The notes under the pieces: model-generated
The model's input: only the letters and a program-made list of their open reading frames with translations
What the model was told of the DNA's origin: nothing
Database searches by the model: none
In this document: in pieces, positions 1-11,201 of the stretch
Position numbering within the stretch: the first letter of the stretch is position 1
How the letters are laid out: each line of letters begins with the position of its first letter
Source: Cladophialophora immunda
Lineage: Eukaryota; Ascomycota; Eurotiomycetes; Chaetothyriales; Herpotrichiellaceae
Assembly (NCBI RefSeq): GCF_000835495.1
Contig: NW_015622541.1
Location: forward strand, 2,170,001-2,234,000
Length of the DNA: 64,000 nt
Reading direction: 5' to 3'
Position numbers and translations under genes: made by a program

Positions 1-623
1 AGTCCAACTCGCCCCATTCGACGTCTTTTAAGAATTGTTTGATTATACCATTCTTTTTTGGCCCTCTCCATATGATTGCGTCGTCTCGGTTGGGTAGCAT
101 AAACTGAATGCTCATAACTCCAAGATTGTCTGTGACCCAGACGGGACTCCATCCGGCATTGCTAACATGTATTGTTTCACTCTCGACGCCCATCATTTTC
201 GGTATCGACGGGCCGCAGATATCTGTGTCCATAATGCCCACTGTCGAGTCTGGGTTGGCTGCAAAGGCGTGCGACAGGAGCGACGAGAATGTAGACTTGC
301 CCACTCCGCCTTTTCCTGAGAGCACTAAGATTTTGTGTCTTACTCCAGCGAGTCGTTCGGTAATAAGAGGGATGTCTGGGTCGGGGCCTTTGGGTGCAGA
401 GGCGCAGATGGCTTGGTTGGGACAGCCATTGCATGCGTCGCCTTTGCCCGCTTGCTCCGATTCAGGACCGGGACAATGTTCTATGTCACAAGTCAGTAAA
501 GACGACGTCAGATATACACAACAACGTCGGCTTCTCACCTGGCTCTGGAGCGACAAGATCTGGCTTCCGCTTAAGTGGGTTTTCAAGTGCTTCGGCGACG
601 GGCTCTTCGAAGGAGGGCGCCAT
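1..623 (-). CDS. nbp35: Nbp35, cytosolic Fe-S cluster assembly P-loop NTPase (3' part beyond window)
   Basis: Scaffold component of the cytosolic iron-sulfur assembly (CIA) machinery; with Cfd1 it builds a [4Fe-4S] cluster and passes it to apoproteins. Exon 1 is 623-540 plus base 539; a 58-nt intron occupies 538-481; exon 2 runs from 480 off the left edge. The splice restores the N-terminal four-cysteine motif Cx13Cx2Cx5C (…HCPGPES…[11 protein letters not shown]), which binds an Fe-S cluster and separates Nbp35 from Cfd1. It is followed by the Walker A loop GKGGVGKST and the Mrp/Nbp35 segment [10 protein letters not shown]. The start MAPSFEEPV matches the usual fungal N-terminus; an upstream in-frame Met at 827 is less likely. 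The C-terminus with the CPxC motif lies outside the window. Identification is firm. Confidence 0.95.
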
Positions 624-1314
624 TCGTAGGGACGAGGGAGGTTCGGCAGAGAGTGAGAAATGGAACCTGAAGGGATATAGGATAGCGTTTACGAGCGTTC
701 GGGCAGGCGTGGTTCTGGCAAAAAAGTATGGAATACTGTAGATGGATTGGTAATTGCTTTTGGGGTCGCCGATTGGCGGCGCGGCCAACGGACATGGCCT
801 GACCTGCTGAGCAGCCTTGCCACCCACCCCTCAGCCTCGTCCTCAACCCCTCTCATCCTTCCCCCACGGACCAGGGGCATTTTGGCCGATTGTCCTCCCC
901 TTGAGCATCCCTGTATACCGGCACATGGATATTGTGCGCCTTCTTATTGCATGTGGATGATGTTTCCGGACGACTGCCGCAACCCGTTGACTGCTGGAGG
1001 GGACGTCTTGGGCAAATGGGTGTCGTCATTTAATTGGGGGCACGCTGCGGGCATCAGCGATTGGACACAGCAAATTACAGCAAGAAACCATCTCATCCGG
1101 CTGGACTTGGGCCAACCTCTGCCTCTCTTCACTACACATGGTCGACTGTCACTGCCTCTCCAATGCCTGCTTCAATCCCGCGTCCGTGTAAGCATTGGCA
1201 TGGATCCGCGTGAAGATACAACCAACTTACCTGTCACTCCTTTTTCCGCCCTGCGTCGCTCACGCTTGCAGTGCGAGAATTCTTCTCACCATCAGCGGTG
1301 AACAACCACCCTCA
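624..1314. other. Divergent intergenic region nbp35 / cho2
   Basis: No convincing gene. The open frames here lack family features and carry no plausible splice structure. It must hold both promoters and the 5' UTRs of the divergent housekeeping pair. Confidence 0.6.
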
Positions 1315-4300
1315 ATGACAGAAATCATGGCCAAACCGTCCACTGAGGATTCCGCCACCGAGAACCTGCGGAAGCGGAATGCTCCTATCAGGGCAAATAC
1401 GCAGGAAGACGCCAGAAAAGCCGTGCTGGAGTTGAACGCTCTTGAGGAGAGGGAAGCTAAAGATGAAAAAGATCGCAAGACTTTTGGCCGTACTCCGGAT
1501 GGCACTGGTATGCATATTGCAACCTCTCGACCTTTGCTCTTGGAGGCAGTCTCTCACGTTTCCTTCTAGTGTTCACTGTCCCACACACCCATGACATGGT
1601 TTCCCAGCTACTGTCTCCCAAGGAGCCTAAGAACTTGTCAGACATCAGTGTGCTATTGATCCTGTTGCTACACGCTCTCTTGGCATGGTCTCTGCCCGCA
1701 GCCCTGAGAAAACCAGTTCTTGCAGTCCTCTTCTTGTGCTGGCGAGCCGGATACAATATCGGCATTGGCTACCTCCTCCACATGCAATCTCATCACAAGC
1801 TGCTGGTCAGGTGGGCCCGAAAATCGAAGCTGTTCCCCATTGCCTCCAATGGCGAAAATCCTCATCCCAAACTCCGCGCGTTCATCAAAAGAGAATTAGA
1901 AACCAAAATTCCCAAGGACTATGATTTCGACACCGCTCCTCTCGAATACAACACTTGGTTGGTCTTTCGCCGCCTCGTCGACTTGATTCTCATGTGCGAC
2001 TTCACCACCTACATGCTCTTTGCTCTGTCCTGTGCTCATATTCCTGCCACCGAACCCGCTCCCCTAACAGCACTTCGTTGGATTGTTGGCATGTCCCTGT
2101 TCGTCTTTAACATATGGGTCAAATTGGATGCACATCGCGTGGTCAAAGACTTCGCTTGGTACTGGGGCGACTTTTTCTTCCTTATCGATCAAGAGTTGAC
2201 CTTTGATGGGGTTTTCGAGATGGCGCCCCACCGTGAGTATTGATCCAGCCATGACATTCTCATCCTTCTAGGCTGCGAGCTAACACCAAGTCGCAGCAAT
2301 GTATAGCATTGGCTACGCCGGCTTCTACGGAATCTCCTTGATGGCGGCTAGTTACAAAGTCCTCTTTATCTCAATCATTGCTCATGCTGCTCAATTTGCT
2401 TTCCTGGTGATGGTCGAAAGCCCTCATATCGATCGCACCTACAACTCTCCGCCCCCGCGAAGGGCTATCAATGAGTTACCAGCAGCAGCGCAGATGGAAA
2501 AGTCTTTGGCCGAGCACAGCTCTACCGGAGAGGTGTGGCCCAGTCCAGCCCACGCGCAACCGTCCCAAACGCACAATCTGCTGGGTATCCACAATATCGA
2601 TCTCTATCGAACCACAGACACAGCGGTCTTTCTTTTACAATCCTACCTGTTTGCCTTGACCGTCCTCACGCCCAATACAAGATTCTACCAGACACTTTTC
2701 GTCGTCAATGCCACCGTTTGGCGGATTTGGTACTCTGTGGGTATTGGCTATTTGTTGAACAGACAATCGTCGAAGAAGAAATGGACCCGTCACTTTCTGA
2801 AGTATGGTGAGAGCACGGGCGAAGCTTGGAGACAATGGAAAGGCATCTACCACATGAGCATGACTCTCTGCTATTCAAGTTTTGCAGCTGCTGCTTGGAA
2901 GATGTACCGTCTTCCCTTGAACTGGGACGGTGGGATGGCACTTCCCAAGCATGTCATCGGACTAGGACTGATTGCTCTCCAATTTTGGGTTTCATTCAGT
3001 ATCTATGACCAGCTCGGAGAATTTGGGTGGTTCTTTGGAGACTTCTTTTTTGACCATTCTTCCAAGCTGACCTACGGTGGCATCTATCGCTTCCTCAATA
3101 ACCCAGAGCGAGTTCTCGGAACGGCGGGAGTCTGGGGCATAGCTCTGATTACGAGCAGCAAAGCCATGTTCTGCCTCGCCTTGCTGAGCCACACTCTGAG
3201 TCTGGCATTTATTCAATTCGTGGAGAGGCCGCATATGCAAAAGCTCTACGGCAGGAGCCTTCGACAAGATGCTGGACTGGTCAGGAGTCTTCGCAGATCA
3301 CTTCCTCCACCTCTGCGGCAATGGCAAGACGGAATGGATAAAATGCTGGGCGACGCCTTTGATGTCCTGGAAGAATTCTTTGATGCGGCCAAACCGAAAC
3401 TTGCAGCGGGCGTGACCAGCATTGTCGAGGATACTAAGAGCTTATTGCCAAAGAACCCGCATCGTTTGACCATGACAAAGCTGGAGCCGGAGATTGCTGG
3501 GTTAGATCCGAAAGACTACAAGCTAGAGATCGAGGGCACGCCGGCATCTGCCCTTGCTCATGCTCAACGCTCGAGTGATAGAGAGTCTGAACAAGGCAGA
3601 CTCCCAGCGGAACGCACAAACGATTTCAAAGCCCTCCTTTTTGAATATGGTGCCCCCATCAAAGTCAGATGGACTGCACCGCTCAACCATGGGAAGAAGG
3701 ACTGGATCGGTCTGTACATGGTGTCAGACAACAATTCGCGTGAGGTGACAAGACTATCATCATCGGGAAGATGGATCGCCACCAACCGCGACGAGTATGA
3801 AGTCCTCAATTCCGAAGTCGGCATTATATCCAGCGACGTCAGGAGCACAATGACTACTGAAACAGGCGAAATAAAGGAATGCTTTAACGGGGAGATGATC
3901 TTCTCAGGCGACAAATTATGGTGGACTCAAGGTGTCTTTGAATTCCGATATCATCACAATGGCAAGCACAATGTCATGGCCATCTCTCTGCCATTCGAAG
4001 TACGCATCCCGCGCTTTAGCGACGATGATCTCGAGTCCTTCGACACCACGTCCTTGTCGACCCCAATGTCTCTTCAAAACGATGCAATGGTTCGCCACAC
4101 CATTGAGAGCGCTCTGTTGCCGATCGTACAGAATTGCTTCGACCGTGACCCGGAGATTGCGCCGCGCACCGTCAAAGAGCCATTTGGGAGCCTCGTCGAT
4201 CGCGATGGAAAATATGCCAAGCGCGTGGTGTACATTATCCATCAGATGTTTGGGATAGAGTTTGCGCCGGAGGTCGTCAAAGCGGATGGGAAAGTTGAGA

Positions 4301-4410
4301 ATCTGGCATGGCGAATCTGGGAGGCGAAGAAGGTATTGGCGCCTTTTACTATGTCGAGATCGAAAGGGCCCGGAACGCCGGTTGAGGTTGAGGTTCAGGT
4401 TGAAGATTGA
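1315..4410 (+). CDS. cho2: Cho2, phosphatidylethanolamine N-methyltransferase
   Basis: Catalyses the first SAM-dependent methylation of phosphatidylethanolamine on the way to phosphatidylcholine, in the ER membrane. Exons 1315-1507, 1570-2232 and 2297-4410 give 989 aa, within the family's usual size. Conserved segments are TFGRTPDGT joined to [15 protein letters not shown] across intron 1 and FEMAPH joined to [12 protein letters not shown] across intron 2. The protein has tandem polytopic methyltransferase repeats (repeat 1 about residues 70-340, repeat 2 about 380-620), each with GIGYLL and a WYWGDFFF or WFFGDFFF motif. A long soluble C-terminal domain follows. The start MTEIMAKP at 1315 was taken; Met at 1327 is an alternative. 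Downstream gene qng1 is convergent. Confidence 0.95.
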
Positions 4411-4734
4411 AACATTCGTCGAATGAGTTCGCTCTATCGTGATTGCTCGGTGGTCACCGAAGGGAACGGCAATGACTGGTCCCTTGGGAATCGTTGTCCC
4501 AATCCTTTGGATGGGAACAATATCCAACATTCCAGATTCAAAAATCTATGTGTGGTACCAAGCTAGGGGGGTAAAAGCAAGTCTGATGCGATAAAGACCC
4601 GAAGACTCTCGGATGGACAGCAAGGCAGGACGGCGAGTCCAGGCAGCCTCTATCAAGAAACTCCTCCGCTGATGAATGTCCCTCCCAGACCTAGGATCCC
4701 AAGTCCGTCCAATGCTCTAAATAGTGCGAATCAC
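4411..4734. other. Convergent 3' intergenic region cho2 / qng1
   Basis: 324 nt between two stop codons facing each other. It holds 3' UTRs and termination signals only; nothing else is visible. Confidence 0.6.
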
Positions 4735-5856
4735 CTAGTAGAATATCGACCTTGTCCGATGGTGTGCCAACAACTCCTCTATCTCACCGGCCGTCTCCAT
4801 TTCCTTACATGTATCGTACAGAAAAAAATCTATCAAGATGGCATTAACCTTGCCTTTCGCCTCGGGATGCTTCCGCAAAATCTCCCTTCGAATCAACTCC
4901 ACGCACCAGATGCTGCAGCCTCTGATTTCGACCTCCATCTCTTCCCCCGCCTTGAGCATCACCCGCCGGGAGATCCTCGATTCCAGACGGGGGGAGTACA
5001 TCAAGCAGTGCAGCCCTTGTAGCATTTGTGGGATGCGATAGTCCGCAAACATGGTCAAGGAGTCAATGTCGGAGAAGGAGCCATAGGAGGCGCCCTGGAA
5101 GCAGGCCCAGAGATCTGCCACGAGGATCTGCGCGCGCTTGTAGAGACGCACCTCCTTCCCCTGGAAACTGGCGACGTCCCGGAAGTTGGGGAAGTATTGA
5201 ACCAGCAGGTTCACCAAGCTTGCCGCGGAGCCGTCTGCGCGGCGGATGATGTTCGCCGGCTTGCAGCCGAAGTGCTCGTAGAGGATCGCCCCGGCTTCGC
5301 GAAGGATGGCGATCCGGTCTCGCAGCAACGGTATCGCCTCCTGCGTTGCGGACCGGAAGATGTGTTCCAGGACACTGTCCGTGCAAGCATCACGGTCCTG
5401 CCAGAAGTCTGGGGTGGTGATCGCATATCCCTCGTTCAAGGCTCGCTGCAGTGCCGCGATCAGAGACCAGTACCCCGTCCACCTCCGGCCCTTGTACTCA
5501 ACAGCGAACCTCTCGCCCTCGGGCAACTCGGACCAGAAGGAGAAATTCAGCAGGTTCATGGTGAATATGAAATTCACCGTTTCCTCTTCGCCGTGCTCGG
5601 AGAGTTTGGGGTGGAGTTCGTGCGTTGACCATGTCCCTGTCGAGTAACTTTTCGACTGCATGAGATGGTAGATGTGCTCTGCTGCTTTCTTGGTGCCGCT
5701 GCTGGAGATGGCGACGTCGATGGCGTTGTCGTAGATGTATTCTGCCGAGTCTAGGACGCCCGTCGATGGCGGTGCGGTGCCATGTCCCTGGCTACCCAGG
5801 CCTAGGGATTGCCGCAGGAGGGCCAGTAGTTCGGGGTCGGCTTCGTCGTCCGACAT
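4735..5856 (-). CDS. qng1: Qng1, queuosine 5'-phosphate N-glycosylase/hydrolase (queuine salvage, DUF2419)
   Basis: Releases the base queuine from queuosine 5'-phosphate so that eukaryotic cells can reuse it for tRNA modification. Single exon, 373 aa, the typical size of this family. Diagnostic segments are NFSFWSE near residue 105, GRRWTGYWSLIAALQRA, TPDFW, and a C-terminal DFFLYDTCKE…HRTRSIFY tail. The start MSDDEADPEL is chosen over an in-frame Met 42 codons upstream, because the extension (beginning MTVARRIIYC) is not family-like. The gene is divergent from uba2. Confidence 0.92.
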   Translation of the reverse strand: MSDDEADPELLALLRQSLGLGSQGHGTAPPSTGVLDSAEYIYDNAIDVAISSSGTKKAAEHIYHLMQSKSYSTGTWSTHELHPKLSEHGEEETVNFIFTMNLLNFSFWSELPEGERFAVEYKGRRWTGYWSLIAALQRALNEGYAITTPDFWQDRDACTDSVLEHIFRSATQEAIPLLRDRIAILREAGAILYEHFGCKPANIIRRADGSAASLVNLLVQYFPNFRDVASFQGKEVRLYKRAQILVADLWACFQGASYGSFSDIDSLTMFADYRIPQMLQGLHCLMYSPRLESRISRRVMLKAGEEMEVEIRGCSIWCVELIRREILRKHPEAKGKVNAILIDFFLYDTCKEMETAGEIEELLAHHRTRSIFY

Positions 5857-6761
5857 TTTCTTTGGGCTGCTCACCGAAGATCTGATCACCTCCGGGTAGA
5901 AGCCTAGATACCGTAAGTGATGGGCAGTAGACTCTTGCAAACTTCGAGGCTGACAGTATATGATTCTTCGGGCCACAGTCAACCCACAGCACCAGAAAGG
6001 GCCTGCTATTATTGCTGCATTCCATCGATGTTGGTCATTGCATGTGAGGTTCTATTCATCTACCGCTGGCTGAGGATGCTCATTCGTGCCCTGTCGGTGG
6101 CCCTGGCTCTTGTCGATCAGTGTGTGCCGGGTAAAAAATTTTTGGTGGCTCACCGGCCCAAATGGAGACACACGGAGGCTTCGATCGCACGCGACATTTT
6201 GATGCACGACGTATGACGAGATTGTGCAGTTGGGCGGAACCCTCAGAGCGCCCTCGCCCCCTATTCTCTCACTAACCCAAGCCTCTCTGACCCTAGCCCA
6301 GGCCCTAAGCCGCTAGCCTGAGGGGCACCAGGCGCCCCCAATCGCGCGCTCCAAGCTCCCTCCAAGCCGCCCCTGATTGGGGGGAGCCCCGAACGCCCCA
6401 TTGCTGCAGGGTTCAGCTATCACAATCCCATCGCAACACCAGAGGTCATTGTTGCTTGCGCCTGCGGCCTGCAGCGCTGCGGGCTTCAAATGTTGCCCAT
6501 CCTGGAGTGATCAACTCATCTCTTACATCCATCTCCTCCTCCTAGCAATACAATTGCTTTGTTACTGGGCTGCCCTACTGGCGTCAATGAGCGTTCAATT
6601 TCACGTCACTTCGATTTCTTTCTTCCCTTTCAGCCTTGTCTTCACTCTAGTGTCATAGTCCCTGCCTCATGGTTGCTCCTCATCAAAACCGCTTCGTTCT
6701 CTAAGCAGGTCACTCTCCTGCGTCCCCACTCTCAATCCCAACCACTCTGCAACCCAGCGCA
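5857..6761. other. Divergent intergenic region qng1 / uba2
   Basis: 905 nt with no supported gene. The part from 6240 to 6410 is strongly C/G-rich with runs of C on the top strand and contains an inverted repeat (listed separately). The stretch 6540-6760 is pyrimidine-rich, as is common just upstream of fungal start codons. Confidence 0.6.
6335..6383. repeat. GC-rich inverted repeat in qng1/uba2 promoter
   Basis: CCCCCAATC at 6335-6343 is the exact reverse complement of GATTGGGGG at 6375-6383, with a 31-nt spacer. Each arm contains an ATTGG (CCAAT-type) core, so it may be a pair of opposed CCAAT boxes for the Hap complex rather than a hairpin. The function is inferred. Confidence 0.5.
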
Positions 6762-8721
6762 ATGCCTCGCGACAGGTATGCCCGCCAGTCTCTGGGTGCA
6801 ACCCAGCGACTCGTGAAAGAGGTGAGATACAACTCCAAAATTGGCCAAAGCAAAAGCAAACTGGGCCTGACTTCCCAACCAAACACAGTCCCGCGTCCTC
6901 CTAGTCGGTGCCGGCGGTATCGGCTGCGAGCTGCTCAAGAACCTCGTCCTCACTGGCTTCGGCGAAATTCACGTCATAGACCTTGACACGATCGACCTCA
7001 GCAACTTGAACCGCCAGTTTCTCTTCCGACACGAACACATCAAGAAGCCCAAAGCACTGGTCGCAAAGGATGTGGCTCAGAAATTCAACCCGAATGTCAA
7101 ACTGTTCGCTTACCATGCCAATATCAAAGATAGACAATTCAACTTGGAGTGGTTTTCGGGCTTCAATATCGTCTTCAATGCGCTTGACAATATGGACGCC
7201 AGACGGCATGTCAACAAGATGTGCTTGGCTGTCGATGTGCCCTTGGTCGAATCCGGCACCACAGGCTTCAGAGGCCAAGTGCAGGTCATTAAGAAGGGCG
7301 AGACTGCTTGCTACGACTGCACTCCTAAGACTACTCCGATTTCCTATCCTGTCTGCACAATCCGATCCACTCCGAGTCAACCGATCCACTGCATAGTATG
7401 GGCTAAGAGTTATCTCCTCCCGGAACTATTCGGCGTGAGCGAAGACGAGGCAGCTGAACTGGATTCTTCAGAAGATACGGATAATGCTGAAGAAATCAAG
7501 AAGTTAAAAGAGGAGGCACAGGCCCTGAAGAAAATCCGAGCCTCCATGGGTTCAAACGACTTCGCAAAGCAGGTATTCGACAAGGTATTCAAAGAGGATA
7601 TCGAGAGACTGGCGAAGATGGAGGATATGTGGAAAGACAAGAAACCTCCAGAACCGCTTTCTTATGATGAACTTGAGCAACAAGCAACTATGGTCGACTC
7701 GGGAGTAGCTCGAAATGGCCAGGGAACATGGTCCGTTGTCGAGAATTTCGTCGTCTTCAAGGACAGTCTAGATCGTTTAGTGAAACGGTTATCACAGGAA
7801 CAAGCGGCTGCGTCGAAGTCAGGGGAACTGCAGCCCTCGATCTCTTTCGACAAAGACGACGATGATACGATGGACTTTGTTACCGCAGCAGGTAATCTAC
7901 GAGCGATAATTTTCGGCATCGAACCCAAGTCGAAATTCGACATCAAGCAGATGGCAGGCAACATCATTCCCGCAATCGCCACCACAAATGCGATGATTGC
8001 CGGCCTTTGCGTACTGCAGGCATTCAAAGTATTCAAAGGCGATTATGCTCGGACTAGATGGCTCTGGCTGGGGATCGGTTCACTGCGCACTGACCAGTTG
8101 GATTTACCCAACCCAGAGTGTCCTGTTTGCAGCGTTGCTATGGCAAGAGTGCAAGTTGATGTTGAAAGAGCCACGCTAGCAGATTTGGTACAAGATATTT
8201 TGCGGACGAGACTGGGCTATGGAGAAGAAGTGACAGTCATGACTGAGGCCGGCGTGGTATATGATCCAGACCTCGAGGACAATTTGGAGAAAAAGCTTTC
8301 AGATCTGAACATTGGTGACGCAAGTTTCCTTCTCATCAAAGATGAGGATGATGATCCCCGAGTCGACCTCCAAATAGCCATCGAAGCGAAGAAAGCAGCG
8401 GACGAAACCAAAGTGGTTCTCCTTGAGAAGGAAGGCGAAAAATTAGAGATTCCCCGGAAACCGAAGAAGCAATCGGCCCCCGACGGTGGGCACGCCGAAG
8501 ACGACGACGCGAATGGCATAATTGTTACGAACGGCACATCAAGCTCCACAACGCTTCCAAGCGGCAAGCGGAAGCGGCCTTTGGATGATGAAGGAGACGA
8601 GAGTGCTACACCGGCAAAGAAATTGCAAGTCCCGTCTTCGGAGGTTGTGAAGAATCTGGATATGCAGGCAATTGTCATTGACGACGACGACGGGGCGCTT
8701 GTGATCGCAGATGATGAATAG
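6762..8721 (+). CDS. uba2: Uba2, SUMO-activating enzyme catalytic subunit
   Basis: Catalytic half of the Aos1-Uba2 SUMO E1, which adenylates SUMO and carries it as a thioester. Exon 1 is 6762-6821, a 67-nt intron follows, and exon 2 is 6889-8721; 630 aa. The nucleotide-binding loop GAGGIGCELL is at residues 27-36. Zinc cysteines CYDC are at 161/164, paired with CPVC near residue 424. The active-site Cys is about residue 176 in PVCTIRSTPSQP, then HCIVWAK. A ubiquitin-fold domain follows. The C-terminal tail has a basic GKRKRP nuclear signal and an acidic, SUMO-interacting-like IVIDDDD segment. All catalytic parts are intact. Confidence 0.95.
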
Positions 8722-9367
8722 ATCGGTCCAGAATTGTGGATGGCTGCATAAGCGCCATGGGCGATTTATGTTGGACAGAGATCCGGAAGACTTGGGAGGC
8801 CATGTCGACGGTCATTGAAAACAATGCTTGGGTGGCTTATGAATGGCAGTGGAACGACATGTGCCTGGACCCAGATCTGATGCATCCTTCTTACTGCACA
8901 CAGAAGACGAGCTTTTCACAGCACTTTACTCCTGTACTTTAGACTCGAGGACACACCTGTCGCTCGCATTATGAGAGGAAGCCGACGGGCTTGACGGATC
9001 TCAACATGAGCTTTTTGGAAATCGAGCTCTTTTTTGGGAAGAGCTGACTTGCTATTGCAACGAATTAAGGAAGGGCGTGACCTGCCTTACGAGAGTTAAT
9101 TCAATAGCAGAGACATGAATGAGAAGGAACAAGCGAAGATATGAAGATAGACAGATGTAGGCCACAGCCTGTGATGGTAGACTGGAGTCTCGATGTTGGT
9201 CGATTACTTGCTGCTTTAACGGCCCCGCCCCATTTTGCCGTCCTTCACCGCCAATCCATAATTCATCTCATTTCGCGTTGTGCGTGTTGGCTGTTTGAAC
9301 CTCCGATTTTCAGAGACTGCTCAAAGAGCACACTGCCACTTCGGTCTCAAAGTCATCGGTTGCAACT
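8722..9367. other. Intergenic region uba2 / elc1
   Basis: 646 nt containing the 3' end of uba2 and the promoter of elc1. No further gene recognised. Confidence 0.6.
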
Positions 9368-9774
9368 ATGGCTGCCAACGGCTCTCCCTCACCCTTTGTG
9401 ACGCTGGTCTCGTCAGATGGCTTTGTATTCCACATCCGCCGCTCCGCCGCCTGCGTGTCTCCCACACTCAGGCGCATGTTTGACATGCAGAGTATGTTTC
9501 ATGTCCAACGTGTCCCCCTCTCCCTCCCTCGCTCATCCGACTTCGAAACGGTGAAGCTAACGCCCAAGTCCTCCGTGTAGACAACTTTTCCGAAGCGCAG
9601 ACGGGCATCTGCCACCTGGAGAACATCAGCGGGAGCGTCCTCGAGAAAGTCGTCGAATACTTTTACTACAATGAGAAATATCGAGACAGTGAGGGCGTGC
9701 CGGACATGGACATCCCCTCGGAGCTGTGCCTGGAGCTGCTGATGGCCGCCGATTTCCTGATGTTGACCCCTTGA
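9368..9774 (+). CDS. elc1: Elongin C (Skp1/BTB-POZ fold)
   Basis: Small adaptor of cullin-type ubiquitin ligases that also acts on stalled RNA polymerase II. Exon 1 is 9368-9491, an 89-nt intron follows, and exon 2 is 9581-9774; 105 aa, almost exactly the family length. Conserved elements are VTLVSSDGFVF, SPTLRRMFDMQ, the spliced NNFSEAQTG, LEKVVEYFYYN and IPSELCLELLMAADFL. The intron interrupts the junction between MQ and NFSEA. Confidence 0.93.
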
Positions 9775-11201
9775 ATCATGCCGATCTGAGTGACGATGAA
9801 TTTGTATGGAGTCGACGAGTGTTAACATGGTGCTTTTGGGTGGACCCCGAACGCCCGGACAACACGCACAGTTCCTGCCTGAGATCGGACATTGGAAAAC
9901 CTACTGACGACCTGACCGTGGCACGATTTGCTCGGCTCAGGAATATTGCTGTCTACGAATTCTTCAGCGCAGTCGATGAAAACAGAGGTATCGCTGCTCT
10001 GGCTCCTACGGCCTGATCTTGTCAGTGCTGCTGGAATATAGCGGCTAGGAAGTTGCCGAAGCTCGATCCAGCCTGGAAAAGGACCGGAAATGGGCCGGGG
10101 CTGGAATCACGGTCTTGCCACCCTGTCCTAACCCAGCCGTTGACTTACTGGCAACCCGTTTCACGACAATTCTAAATCACCAACCAGGGGACTGAGGGCA
10201 GAAGGGAACATTCATAAATGGAAGATGAAGTGCATCTACAAAGAGCTCCAGCCATGTCGAGTGCTGCATGCCGTGGTCCCCCAGCAGCCGGAACACGAGT
10301 GAAAGGGAAGGAACGGATTTGCTCTCGAAGCCTTGTGAGACTCAAGGAAGTCGAGGGAAAAAGGCACAAGTGACTCAATCCTGTCCCAAGATCTCCCACA
10401 CAACTCCTCCCAACCACTCCCGAGACACTTCCTTCCAATACCATCAATATTCAGCTGGTTTTCTGTCCCCCTATCCCCTGCTCAAGATACATCCATTGCA
10501 TTTCAGCACATTAAAGCCCCTTCTCATCCTCCCCAAAGTCCTACCCTCTACCCCCTATTCCGACAACCCATCTCAAGCATATACGTCGCGACTTTAGAAC
10601 CTGCCTACTCCCCCACAGGCCGACGTCTATAGAAGATGGAAGATCAGAAATTCCCTAGATCATCAGGCAGTCCGCTCGCCCTCTCTTTCGCCGTGGTGAA
10701 ACGCGGACGTTCTCTCACGGGGAGACAACATTCTGAATACACCTTCCTCAACTTTGCGCTTTCTTGAGATTTCTGTTCCATGAGTCACAACGGCTCTCAG
10801 ATCGTATGCTGGGTGTTTCATGTAGTGTATTTATATCGTTGGATCAATCAGCAATCAGCAAATCGCGAAAGAGCTAGAGTGCGGGTTTTGCTGGATTCGT
10901 CTCGCGTTGCTTCATCTAGTCATCGTGGAAACGCCGTCTATATATCGTCATTCGCTGGGGTATCATGTCTAAAATGTCTAAGAGTCCATCCCTGTTCCGT
11001 CGAAAATCTTTCCAGTGTCCCCAGCAACAGCATGGCGCATCTAGTCATGCAGCGGCATTGATCAGTAAAGCCCTGTTTTCACCCACGACTCCTTCTCCAT
11101 ACGCCCATGGCCACGGAGCAATTCCTTTCCGGAGAAGCCAGGTCTTTGAGAAAGCCACCGCAAGTCCATAACAAGCCCGTAATCCACGATGAGCAATTCG
11201 C
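9775..11201. other. Long convergent intergenic region elc1 / sen54
   Basis: About 1.4 kb without a supported gene. A 43-codon ORF (10635-10768) and a 68-codon ORF near 10965-11171 show no recognisable domain or splice structure. The part 10390-10620 is strikingly C/T-rich on the top strand, which resembles a transcription start region for an unrecognised short or non-coding transcript. Confidence 0.5.

Noticed and set aside
3916..4530. 204-codon antisense ORF over the 3' end of cho2
   Set aside because: No domain features; the sense frame is the conserved Cho2 C-terminal domain.
5026..5628. 200-codon plus-strand ORF opposite qng1
   Set aside because: Antisense shadow of a single-exon gene with clear family motifs.
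6240..6410. C-rich low-complexity tract as a telomere or satellite-like repeat
   Set aside because: No regular repeat unit; it is better explained as a GC-rich promoter with opposed CCAAT-type cores.
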